Origin: Mycosarcoma maydis
Taxonomy: Eukaryota; Basidiomycota; Ustilaginomycetes; Ustilaginales
Direction of reading: 5' to 3'
NCBI RefSeq assembly: GCF_000328475.2
Contig: NC_026499.1
Coordinates: 62,001 to 126,000 of the forward strand
Length of the DNA: 64,000 nucleotides
Made by a program: the position numbers and the translations under genes. Position 1 is the stretch's first letter; every line of letters begins with the position of its first letter. The notes beneath the pieces were generated by a model. It was not told where the DNA came from. It worked only from the letters and a program-made list of their open reading frames with translations, and made no database searches. This document shows, piece after piece, positions 41,644 to 50,656 of this stretch.

Positions 41644-42395
41644 GCTGCACAGCGGATGGCAAAGTGAAAGTGAACGGTGTTGGCGGCCGCACATGCTGCT
41701 TGCCTGATGACAACATCCAGAGATGTAGCATTGTCAAGCAACAGAACCAAACGGTTGCACTCAGTCCATGTCTCTCTTCTCTACCATCTATGTTTTGTTT
41801 CCGCATCTTACGTCTCGTTTCAAGACGTCCTTTATCCAGTAGCTTAATGAATCTCATGCAGACCCCCCCCCCCCCTCGTTGTGTTGTCGACTGCCTCGAC
41901 GCGTTAAGATTTCAGTCTGTGTCAGAGTAGCCTAACGTGTGAACTCAACTTGGACCTGGTATCGTTGGCAAGTGCATGGACTGTCAACACTTTTGATCAC
42001 CTGCATTTGGCGCTCCACTCAACTTTTTGATTAATTGCCAACAGTCGTGAGTTATTGTAGGGAAGCGAGCGCAAGAAGCGGAAACGCCTTGTCCCGCGCC
42101 TTGTGGTTGATACCTGTCACCACGTACTTTCATTTCCATCGACCCTAGACTAACACATCCACTTCACAACCACAACCTCCTTGCCAAGGCTGAAATGAAG
42201 CAAATGAGGCCATCAAACTACATGTATCACACTTGATGTCATCTACATGCAGCGATTCCACTGGGCTCGTGACTTAGCGCAGTCTGTTCTGTAAAACGTT
42301 GCTTATCATCTAGAAAGGCTCGTATCTGCCCCTCTTTCTTTTCTCTTTTACTTCCACATCGACATCGTCACTCCCAAAACACGTGCCAAGAGAAG
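41644..42395. other. Cluster intergenic 1
   Basis: 3' flank resembling that of the 584-residue member (both contain a GGCCGC...CTGATGACAAC block at about 41682 and 45618), a C13 run at 41863-41875, then the promoter of the next gene. No gene supported. Confidence 0.5.
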
Positions 42396-42935
42396 ATGTT
42401 TTCTTACAACTCTTTCTTACTGGCTACTGCGATCCTCTGTCATTTCTTCTGCGCTTGCCGGTTTACCTCTGCTGTTCAGATCAATCTCAACAAGCGAGGT
42501 CTGCATCGTCGGAGTATCGGAACTCAACTTGGCTCCGTGCTTGAGCATCGCCCAGTGCGCGTCGAGGCGAGATCCGACATTACACCTGGTATTGTTGCGG
42601 GAAACGACGGCCACTCGAGCGGCGAAAACTGGATCTTGATCACATCTTCTCTCAAGAAGCGTGGAGACAACCATCAATTTCTGGGACTGTGTATTTGCGA
42701 TCCTTCTTCGGCGGATCAGAAGCAGAGCACGACCGGCTCTTGCACCTCTAAGTTCCAAGCGAGTGCTGAGAAGACGGCCGACTGTAAATTCACAGCGAAA
42801 ACCATCCTCGACTGCTTTGAAGAGGGCGGCAAGCAAGACATGTCGGCCGGCGACAATGTCTGGTGGCAAATGGCTTTCTGCAAGAGATGCAAAGAAGCAG
42901 GTGGCACCAGTCATCCCTCTTACGCTTGTCCTTAG
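42396..42935 (+). CDS. mig2: mig2-type small secreted eight-cysteine protein
   Basis: 179 residues. Signal peptide about 1-24 (FLLATAILCHFFCACRFTSA), its sequence the most diverged in the cluster. Dibasic, Kex2-like sites follow (LNKR, HRR, LKKR), suggesting removal of a pro-region. The C-terminal 85 residues hold the cluster's cysteine domain: CIC, SC, DC, DC, CKRC and the terminal YACP. WWQMAFCKRC is the best-conserved block. Family knowledge: U. maydis mig2 genes form a tandem cluster of secreted eight-cysteine proteins switched on during growth in maize. I assign this family from cysteine pattern and arrangement but cannot give the member number. Exported effector-like role inferred; no enzymatic motif. 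Confidence 0.8.
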   Translation: MFSYNSFLLATAILCHFFCACRFTSAVQINLNKRGLHRRSIGTQLGSVLEHRPVRVEARSDITPGIVAGNDGHSSGENWILITSSLKKRGDNHQFLGLCICDPSSADQKQSTTGSCTSKFQASAEKTADCKFTAKTILDCFEEGGKQDMSAGDNVWWQMAFCKRCKEAGGTSHPSYACP

Positions 42936-43812
42936 TGCTGACACGTGCAGGAAAAGGGAAGACTAGCGTTGCTGCGTAGGAAAGACGACGTCGTGCCGCG
43001 AACCACTCGTGACTTCCACACTGACATCACTCGTGACTGATGTTCATGACATCAAAGTAACAGCAACTAAAGTGCATCGTGTGTTGCTTTCTTCCCTTTC
43101 TTTTCAATACAACGTCTTGCCCGAATCCTGCATTTCTTCTGTTTGTCCCTTTCACCGCATCTCATCCTTTCGTCTCGAGCGATTCTCCACTTTACGACAT
43201 CTGTCTGTGTCAGAGCAGCAGCGAATGGGATTCAATGCTGGTAGTGCAGATACGCTCCTGGCCGTCGACACGCGTTATCGCTTTCAGCTGGCCTTTCTCT
43301 GAGCTTTTCGGCTCAATGGCGGTGTAGCTGTTCAAACGCTAACACAAGGTTCATCTTCTCACGTGTCTCTGATGAACTTGATACACTCTCGCTGGGTTGC
43401 GGAATACGGATGCTAAAAGAGGTATGAAAGCGAGTTGGGCAAGTGAATTCCGTGAAGTCCTTCCCACGCCATGGATTCCAGACCTACTCGCTATTCAGTT
43501 TCATATCAGTGCACCTTGAACTCAGGTGCCGGCTACGCATTGCCGTGCTGAGAGTGAGGCGAAGTGGTTCGAGGCCTTGGAGCTTGTTCAGCCCCGCTCG
43601 GTATGATCTTTATCACACTTGCGGGCATTTCGCATGCGTCTTGTGATACAGAACAGCCGTCACTCTTCACTTGACGTTCTCTCCACCATCCAGTTAAGTG
43701 TAAGTTATAAAGACCCCCTTTGCTCTCTTTTTTTTCCTCTCCCTTTTGTCCACATCGACATTCTCAGTCTGTTCTCTCTGGTTCCTACCAGGGGCATTGC
43801 GAGAGAAAGAAA
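42936..43812. other. Cluster intergenic 2
   Basis: No gene supported. A CTGTGTCAGAG block at about 43203 is also found downstream of the first member (about 41916). A TTATAAAG sequence at 43705-43712 lies about 100 bp before the next ATG. Confidence 0.5.
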
Positions 43813-45567
43813 ATGTTTTTCCACAAATCTCTTCTATTGGCTACCGCCAGTCTCTCCCTTTTCTTCTGCGAGTTCTCATTCACCTCTGCCAGTCCGATCA
43901 ACGTCGAGCAGCGAGGTCTGCAACGTCAGAGCGTCGAGACCTCGCTTGATGTTAGAGATGACCTTATCCTAGGTCGCGGTCATCAACGTAAGCGCGATCT
44001 GCGCTTCAGCGATGGCGACGAATCTCACGTAGACAAGTCCGCTGATGCTCGAAGTGACAGCGGTCGCCTCGGCAAGTTAGACTCAAGGCACGGCGGCGTT
44101 GATCTGAATATCATCGGTCATCCTCGACTGGATCGTCGCGACAAGTGTATTTCTGACTGTCCGCATGCGGGAGATCCAAACGGAGGTCCGGATCCAGGCC
44201 ATCCTCACGTTTCCAAGCGTGATAACGGAATCGATGCAGACTCGCCCGAACAAATCTCCCGTCCCGGCTGGCCTCGCAATGGCATCCCATATCCGCCGTG
44301 GGGTCACACTCACGTTGTCCAGCGCGATCACGGTCTCGGTTGGCAAGGCCCAGGCGGAACCTTTCGGCCTGGATGGCCCCCTCGTGACATTCCGCCTCCG
44401 CCCATGACCAATTGCCAAGAGGTGGGTCAACGCCCCCCGGCTTCGAGTAAGATTGGTCGAGACTCCATTGAGAAACGCAACGACATTTCTCATGCTTTGC
44501 GCAGGAGAGCTGATGGCGTTTCAGGTGACGTGTCGACTTCCGACACCACCATTGCTACTTCCAAGCCTGATCTGTCCAAGATCGGCATCGGCAAAGGCGG
44601 TGCTCATCGGGGTGTTCCGAGGTTTCACGGTGGCGAAGCTCCCTTGCCTAGCTTTCCCTCGCCTCCGAGTCCTCCACACCACCCTCCGATCAGTAGTGTT
44701 GGAGCTGTTCCCGATTCCGTCCATGACCAGAACGTTCGTTTCAGCGGCCCCAGGCCCTTCGAGAGGTTGCCAACGAGGCACCTAGGGCAGTTCGAAAAGC
44801 GTTCTCCTTTGCAGCTCTCTGACGATGAAGGCAGCCTGCCTGATGCTCTTCATGGTGCGTGGAACGACTCTGAACACGAAGTATCGTCTGGATCCAACCC
44901 GAACTCGAACGTGGGGGGATCAGGAAAAAACGTAGATCCGCTCACTACACAGCTCCTTCAGAACCCAAAGCAGCCGTACCTTCGAGGCTGCACTCGCTTC
45001 GGAGAGTGCAACGGCGCGCATGAACTTTCGGAGCCTGCAGACCGAATTGGTGAAACCGATTCGTTGGTGGAAGAGCCTCCTAGCTTCGCTCCCAGGCACA
45101 AGCAAGATCTCAAGCATCACTCCTTGGAGCTCACGAGGCGTTACTACGGGGAAAACGGGGATATTTCCGCGCGCGAACATGAGCCAAAGCTACTTGAGGC
45201 TAGGTCCAAGATGATGCCCACTCTCTTCACGAGAGACCATGTCGACCAGACCAGCCAGAAACCGGTCTTGATCACGTCTTCGGTTCAGCATCATCCGGCC
45301 GACATTCAGGTTTTCGGAATCTGTACTTGCAATGGCAGCACTGAGGTGCAGAAGCCGGACACCAAAGTCAATTGCCTCTCTGAGTTCCTCAACAGTGCTA
45401 AGAAGACGGCCAAGTGTAGTTTCACAGCATCTGACAAGGTCACCTGCGTCGAAGAGGGAGGCAAGGACGATATGTCGGGCGGTGATAACGTGTGGTGGCA
45501 GATAGCTTTCTGCAAGAGGTGCCAGGATGCAGGTGGCACGAGCGATCCAAAGTTCAAGTGCCATTGA
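43813..45567 (+). CDS. mig2: Large mig2-type secreted protein with Kex2-like repeat region
   Basis: 584 residues, three to four times longer than its neighbours. Signal peptide about 1-26 (MFFHKSLLLATASLSLFFCE, ending TSAS). The C-terminal 90 residues are the standard cluster domain (CTC, NC, KC, TC, WWQIAFCKRC, terminal KCH). Between them lie about 450 hydrophilic residues rich in Pro, Gly, Asp and His with many dibasic pairs (KRD, RRD, EKR, TRR). Two adjacent modules of about 35 residues (nt 44200-44410) repeat the pattern basic-pair-Asp, then RPGWP and a Pro-rich end; a third, more degenerate module precedes them. The layout resembles Kex2-processed repeat secreted proteins, so it may release several peptides. 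No internal stop or frameshift. Processing is inference. Confidence 0.8.
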   Translation: MFFHKSLLLATASLSLFFCEFSFTSASPINVEQRGLQRQSVETSLDVRDDLILGRGHQRKRDLRFSDGDESHVDKSADARSDSGRLGKLDSRHGGVDLNIIGHPRLDRRDKCISDCPHAGDPNGGPDPGHPHVSKRDNGIDADSPEQISRPGWPRNGIPYPPWGHTHVVQRDHGLGWQGPGGTFRPGWPPRDIPPPPMTNCQEVGQRPPASSKIGRDSIEKRNDISHALRRRADGVSGDVSTSDTTIATSKPDLSKIGIGKGGAHRGVPRFHGGEAPLPSFPSPPSPPHHPPISSVGAVPDSVHDQNVRFSGPRPFERLPTRHLGQFEKRSPLQLSDDEGSLPDALHGAWNDSEHEVSSGSNPNSNVGGSGKNVDPLTTQLLQNPKQPYLRGCTRFGECNGAHELSEPADRIGETDSLVEEPPSFAPRHKQDLKHHSLELTRRYYGENGDISAREHEPKLLEARSKMMPTLFTRDHVDQTSQKPVLITSSVQHHPADIQVFGICTCNGSTEVQKPDTKVNCLSEFLNSAKKTAKCSFTASDKVTCVEEGGKDDMSGGDNVWWQIAFCKRCQDAGGTSDPKFKCH

Positions 45568-46314
45568 GGCTCAATAGCGACTAATAAAGTCAAGAAGGTG
45601 GCGCCATATCGTTGGCCGCTTCCCTGATGACAACAAGGATACTATTCATGTTGTCCACGGCTAGTACCCAGTAGCTACATGTTTCCTTTGACCTCCTTTG
45701 GCTAGTCTTTATTTCGAACGTGTACCCCACTTTCTTATGCCAGGCAGTGTCAAAGCAGTAGACAGTGTGGGCTCAGTTTCGAGAAATTGACACCGTGACT
45801 CGTGACTGTGGTTCTGACGTGCGCTTGTCCATCGACACGCATCATTGGCTGTAGGGGTGCGCGTGATACCTCACCCATCTCGGCTCAATCGTCATCTGGT
45901 CTTTGGAAGGCCTTACGAGCTTTCGTCATTCACACGCTTCGAGCTATGGCAATCGGTTGGTACAGGACTTAGATAAGTGAGTCGAGGAAGTGGGAGTAAC
46001 TCGCCTCTCGCCGTGTGACCGAACCACCACAGCCACACAAACTCGGTTTAGCGAGCCTCACTCCGCCAGTTGTACATGACAATAAATTTGGTGGGCCTTC
46101 CAGCCGTCTTTACCCCACTGGACGCCAACCGTGGTGACCTGTCCCACCTAGCTCTTGGCTCATCACAGCCGTTACTCTGCATTGCTTGCTCTCGATGCGC
46201 CATTCTATCGCCCATAAAAGCTCCTCGTTCATCCTCATCTACCTCTCATCTTTTCCCACAACGACATCCTCCATCTCCTCTTCCTTGTTTCTTCAGGTCA
46301 CACTGCGAGACAAA
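45568..46314. other. Cluster intergenic 3
   Basis: 3' flank of the large member, then the promoter of the next. The segment from 46087 into the next gene is nearly identical to 47442-47753. Candidate TATA-like ATAAAAG at 46214-46220, about 100 bp before the ATG. No gene supported. Confidence 0.5.
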
Positions 46315-46395
46315 ATGTTCTTCCACAAACCTCTTTTCCTGGCTGCCAGCCTCTCTCTTTTCCTTTGCCTTTTCACCTTCGCCTCGGCTGGTCGG
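46087..46395 (+). repeat. Duplicated promoter plus signal-peptide segment, copy 1
   Basis: Matches 47442-47753 in the same orientation. From about 46122 to 46395 I count only six mismatches in roughly 275 bp; similarity drops abruptly right after the signal-peptide codons. Confidence 0.9.
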
Positions 46396-46806
46396 GCGAA
46401 TGGCGACCAGCAATATCTCCGAAAGCGGCAATCTGAAACTTCAATAATTGGACGTACTGAAGGACCAAGTCGTCCAGTGCCGTTTACGTCCAGCCCGGAT
46501 TTGGTTGTGATCACGTCCAAACTCGAGATTCTCGGTAAGGAGTCGTCGGCTCTCGGACAGTGTAGTTGCGTTCGTACGCTCGATGATCAGAAGCAGAATG
46601 TTTCCGGCACCTGTACCTCCAGGTTCGTCGATAGCGCTAAGAGCACAGCCACATGTCTGTTCGGGACTTTGACTGATGCCACTTGCTTTGAGAAGGGCGG
46701 CAAGCTCGACCTGTCCGATGGCGACAAAGTCTGGTGGCAGAAGGCTTTCTGCAAGAGGTGCAAAGCAGCAGGTGGTAAGAGCCATCCCTTTTACGCGTGT
46801 CCTTAG
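46315..46806 (+). CDS. mig2: mig2-type small secreted eight-cysteine protein
   Basis: 163 residues. Signal peptide about 1-25 (MFFHKPLFLAASLSLFLCLF, ending ASAG). A dibasic RKR site at about residue 37 suggests a short pro-peptide. The cysteine domain (residues about 80-163) has CSC, TC, TC, TC, WWQKAFCKRC and the terminal YACP end, eight cysteines in all. Its domain is most like that of the TGA-interrupted member (shared FVDSAK, VSGTC, GGK..), while its promoter and signal peptide are almost identical to the next gene downstream. That mixture suggests gene conversion or recombination within the cluster. Role as a host-induced effector is inferred from the family. Confidence 0.82.
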   Translation: MFFHKPLFLAASLSLFLCLFTFASAGRANGDQQYLRKRQSETSIIGRTEGPSRPVPFTSSPDLVVITSKLEILGKESSALGQCSCVRTLDDQKQNVSGTCTSRFVDSAKSTATCLFGTLTDATCFEKGGKLDLSDGDKVWWQKAFCKRCKAAGGKSHPFYACP

Positions 46807-47672
46807 ATACGCTGCTCGATAAAGAAGATGAACAGCACATCGACAGGGGGTCGGATACGTAAAGTGCGCCTGGTTTTTTGGTCATAAAGGCACGTGGAGT
46901 CCCTTGTCCGCCACACTAAGGCATCTTCCGAGCCTGCATTGGGTAGCGACACCAACGAATGGTGTTGGGTCGACCTTTTTCCTCTCTTGCACCCTGCAAT
47001 GCCATTGCCTTATGTATCTGTCTCGCACATCCCGAACAGCTTCACGCCGCTTTCACCACTCTCTTCCTACTTGAAGCTCAAATATGTCACCCCATTTTTC
47101 AATTTGGTGTGTGCCAAGGCAACAAAAAGTGTGAGCTAGATTTGGATAAGTTGTTGATATGCACAACTGTGAGTGCTGGGCGGTCAACAAGAGTGATAGC
47201 CAGCCAGCCAGCCGCTGGCATCTCACTGAGATACAGTTCGATCGTGGCCTCAGCTGTCCAAAGATAAGACAAATCTCTTTTGGTTGAATGGCTCGCCCAC
47301 TCCGTGCTGTGGTGCTCCGACGATGCAAAAAGTGACGTTGCGGGTCAAGGAAGTGGAGCGTTCCAACCCACACCTTGAGGTCGAGATCCAGTAGCCACAT
47401 ATTCCACGCATTTCTGGATTCGTTTCCAGTATGTGATCAAGTTGGTGGGCCTTGCAACCATCTTTTCCCCACCCATTGGACGCCAACCGTGGTGACCTGT
47501 CCCACCTAGCTCTTGACTCATCACAGCCGTTACTCTGCATTGCTTGCTCTCGATGCGCCATTCTATCGCCCATAAAAGCTCCTCGTTCATCCTCATCTAC
47601 CTCTCATCTTTTCCCACAACGACATCCTCCATCTCCTCTTCCTTGTTTCTTCAGGCCACGCTGCGAGAAAAA
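46807..47672. other. Cluster intergenic 4
   Basis: No gene supported. The left half is unique; from 47442 it is the second copy of the duplicated promoter. ATAAAAG lies at 47572-47578, the same distance from the ATG as in the upstream copy. Confidence 0.5.
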
Positions 47673-47753
47673 ATGTTCTTCCACAAACCTCTTCTCCTGG
47701 CTGCCAGCCTCTCTCTTTTCCTTTGCCTTTTCCCCTTCGCCTCGGCTGGTCGG
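47442..47753 (+). repeat. Duplicated promoter plus signal-peptide segment, copy 2
   Basis: Second copy of 46087-46395, slightly longer through small insertions at its left end. Confidence 0.9.
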
Positions 47754-48218
47754 ATCGATCGCGGCCAGCTACGTTTCAGCAAGCGGTCTCCCGCACCATC
47801 CTCCGAAAAGAAAGACTCGGCACTTGGCATGTTGCACGCCAAATGGAGCGCCAATAACAAACGTGCACCGCCTTCCATTCCCCCCACAGGTTATACTACG
47901 ATCACGTCCACTCTCAAAATTCTTCCCGAAGACGCTATGCCTCTCGGAGAATGTTATTGTCCTCGTACCCTCGATGAGGAGAGTCAGGGAATTTCCGGAG
48001 CTTGTGCCGAGAAGTTTGTCGCTAGCGCTAAGAAGACGGCCAAGTGTACATTCCTTACTTCGACTGAGGCCACATGCTTAGAAGAGGGCGGAAAGGCCAA
48101 CTTGTCGGACGGTGACACGGCATGGTGGCAAATGGCTTTCTGCAAGAGGTGCCAAGATGCAGGCGGCATAAGTAACGCTCTGTATCCTTCATGCGCGGCG
48201 CAGATGCCGCAGGATTAG
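47673..48218 (+). CDS. mig2: mig2-type small secreted eight-cysteine protein
   Basis: 181 residues. Signal peptide about 1-25 (MFFHKPLLLAASLSLFLCLF, ending ASAG). Kex2-like sites SKR and NKR follow, giving a pro-region of up to about 70 residues. The cysteine domain has CYC, AC, KC, TC, WWQMAFCKRC and a longer end than its paralogues: after a late cysteine (SCAAQ) it ends MPQD instead of CP. The mature part differs strongly from the upstream gene that shares its promoter and signal sequence. Secreted effector role inferred from family; no catalytic motif visible. Confidence 0.82.
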   Translation: MFFHKPLLLAASLSLFLCLFPFASAGRIDRGQLRFSKRSPAPSSEKKDSALGMLHAKWSANNKRAPPSIPPTGYTTITSTLKILPEDAMPLGECYCPRTLDEESQGISGACAEKFVASAKKTAKCTFLTSTEATCLEEGGKANLSDGDTAWWQMAFCKRCQDAGGISNALYPSCAAQMPQD

Positions 48219-49232
48219 GTTGCAAGCCCGCTGGTTGATGAACATGGACGCGACTGCATCGTGCCCTGAACCACTTCCTAATGACGATACGGATGCATAC
48301 GGCTTTGCTATGTAACAGAAATGAGAGGCGTCCGTGGTCGGGCGTGGCGGGCTCGTTCGCGTCGCTCTCTTGCATTTTGTCTTGTACAAACTTCTCTTCT
48401 TTCTCGTATGTTTCCTGAGTAGCTTCATTTCTACCACGCCGCCAGTCTTCCTCTTTCAATGACGAATCCCAGATACTTGCGCTTCATTTACTACAGTGTG
48501 TATGGGAGCAGTCCAGCTGAAATGCGCCAAGATTGGACAACTGACCTTTTGAAGCCATTCGGGATTGGAGTTATGTGATGTTTAGTAGCATATTTCATTT
48601 CGCCTTTACAAGTGGGGACATTCAATCAGTTGAAACACCATCGATGAACGCCTGAAAGCCAGCATTGATGTGCGTTGAATCAGTATTCGCTGCAATGGAG
48701 CGGGTCTTCTAGATTGCCTGAGGTCGTCTTCATGGTGGGAAAGACGGCCAAGATGCTGGTTGCAGTGGAACCGTCCTATCACAACTCGATGCTGAGAGCG
48801 CGGTGAAGCTGATGGATGACCTCAAGCTCGTCACGAGTGACTCGTGACTACCTGCAGCTTCTGTCTGCAAATCACGAGTCGTGAGTGGTAGTCACGAGTG
48901 ATTCGTAATTCGTGATCATCGTCGCCCTCATTTTATTTCGCTTTATTTCGCTTTTTTTCCAAGCTTCGATTTCTTCTGACTTCCACAAGCGTGACGATTT
49001 AGAACAAAGGACGAAGGGTCTTCAGGTCGAACTGCGCACTGATCTCTTTATTTTAGTTAACATATTCGTGATTTACACTGGCGACTCGTGAGTCGTGAGT
49101 GGATCCCATTTTTTGTACGCCCTCTTGCCTGAGCTTTCGCTTTTTCGCCTTGTGCGTTGCTCCACCTGTCTACGACATCATCGATCATCGCTGCTCATCA
49201 CCACCGCGATCTTGAGAAGTGTATCGATAGCA
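48219..49232. other. Right border of the secreted-protein cluster
   Basis: No gene supported. Contains the right copy of the flanking repeat (48622-48815), several GTCACGAGT/ACTCGTGA inverted motifs around 48830-48920, a GTCGTGAGT at about 49090 and the leader of MAM33. Confidence 0.5.
48622..48815 (+). repeat. Cluster-flanking direct repeat, right copy
   Basis: Counterpart of 40745-40913, same orientation, 7.9 kb away, on the other side of the five cluster members. Confidence 0.8.
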
Positions 49233-50057
49233 ATGATCGCACGCAACTTGTGCAGAACGCTGCTTCGCGCAGCAGCTGTGCCTCGCGCTACGTCCGCCGC
49301 TAGTGCAGTAGCTGTGGCGCGCGCTTCGATTCGACCTTGCGTGGTGCCTGGTATGCGCACGTTTTCGGTTACCCGCTCTGTTCTCGGTCAAGGCGAATAC
49401 GACGCCGAACTGGCTGGAAAGCTTGCGCAAGAGCTCTCGTATGAACAGGAGAACTCGAACCTGTTCATCGGCGACTCGCCCACGTCGGAACCTGGATTCG
49501 TCTCGGAATTCAAGCAAGCCGGAATCTGGAAGTTGCGCGACACTCCTGGTCAGGACGAAGTAGCTCTGGAACGCGAGTTCGGTAACGAACACATCCAAAT
49601 CCTCTTCTCCGTAGGTGACATTGACACCTCCGGTGCTTTGCCCGAAGACAACGAAGACGGAACTCCAGGCGAAATCGTTGGACCCCCCGAGCAACCCGAT
49701 CAGCCTCAGTATCCAATCCGTATCTCGGCCACCATCACAAAGCCCGCCGGTGGAGCGATTGTGATGGACGGCTTTGTGCAAGATGGCGACCTGAACATCG
49801 ACAATATTGCATACTACAAGGACAAGGAAATGGCAACCCGGATCGACGCTGATGCCGATTTCCAACGAAGGGGTTTCTACTTGGGTCCCCAATTCGACAC
49901 GCTCGACGAAGCAGTGCAAAACCAATGGTACCAGTTCTGGGCCGAGAGGGGCTTCGATGCCAACATGGCACTGTTCATCCCCAACTATGCAGAGTACAAG
50001 GAACAGAGAGAGTACTGCGACTGGTTGGCCAACATGCGCGATTTCATCAATGCCTGA
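49233..50057 (+). CDS. MAM33: Mitochondrial acidic matrix protein Mam33 / p32 (C1QBP family)
   Basis: 274 residues from the ATG at 49233 (MIARNLCRTLLRAAAVPRAT), a basic Ala/Arg-rich mitochondrial presequence with probable cleavage after RTFSVTRSV. The body is the acidic p32 fold: YDAELAGKLAQELSYEQEN helix, GDIDTSG loop, beta strands ISATITKPAGGAIVMDGFV, and the C-terminal FDTLDEAVQNQWYQFWAERG plus YCDWLANMRDFI helix. p32 proteins form doughnut-shaped trimers in the matrix and support mitochondrial translation and respiration (family knowledge). The frame upstream of 49233 is open but has no presequence character. Intronless. Confidence 0.93.
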   Translation: MIARNLCRTLLRAAAVPRATSAASAVAVARASIRPCVVPGMRTFSVTRSVLGQGEYDAELAGKLAQELSYEQENSNLFIGDSPTSEPGFVSEFKQAGIWKLRDTPGQDEVALEREFGNEHIQILFSVGDIDTSGALPEDNEDGTPGEIVGPPEQPDQPQYPIRISATITKPAGGAIVMDGFVQDGDLNIDNIAYYKDKEMATRIDADADFQRRGFYLGPQFDTLDEAVQNQWYQFWAERGFDANMALFIPNYAEYKEQREYCDWLANMRDFINA

Positions 50058-50656
50058 GAATCCGCTCTCGAGCGTTTAGAGTCTTTCCGCATGTATGGCT
50101 CAAGTGCCTCGTTGATCGCATTCAATGGAGAGAAAAGTCCACTACTCATGCTTAGGTCGTCTTGGTGTTGGGTCTGTGCATTCTCTGGTGTTTTGAACGT
50201 TAGCCAGTTTGAGAGTCTACAGTTGTAGCATTTCAACGGAGCGATAGCGAGGCAATCACAGAGTCACTGAAAAGGTCAAGGCACGAGGCATTCACGATTC
50301 ACGATTCACGATTTCACGATTTCACAATTTCACGATTAACGTATGGGTCAGTCGTGAGTCGTGAGTATTTCACACAATCACGAATGTAGCTATTCTTTTA
50401 TCTAACATTGCGAAAAACATCTCAAGTCACCTGTCCCTGGTTACACGCCATGCGTGTGCCCGTATGCCGACACCCGAGAACGAGAAGTATGTGAGGAAAT
50501 TTTTGGAAGAGCCTCGAGAAAGTTTTCAGTCATGAATCGGCGAATAGAAAAGGTTACTCAGGGTCTTGGCCACTCTCGATCTTCGAACCCATCTCTACAC
50601 GACTCTTTCCATCTCGGAAGCATCCATCATTCAACGCTGGAGTGTAGGTTAGAAGC
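50058..50656. promoter_or_regulatory. Intergenic, 3' of MAM33 and promoter of the RNA-binding protein gene
   Basis: Contains a degenerate heptamer cluster at about 50289-50340 (ATTCACG then TTTCACG variants). No gene supported. Confidence 0.45.

Noticed and set aside
50555..50640. tRNA-like B-box (GGTTCGAAGAT) on the minus strand
   Set aside because: No A-box or acceptor stem pairing could be found around it. No tRNA, rRNA or CRISPR array is supported anywhere in the window.
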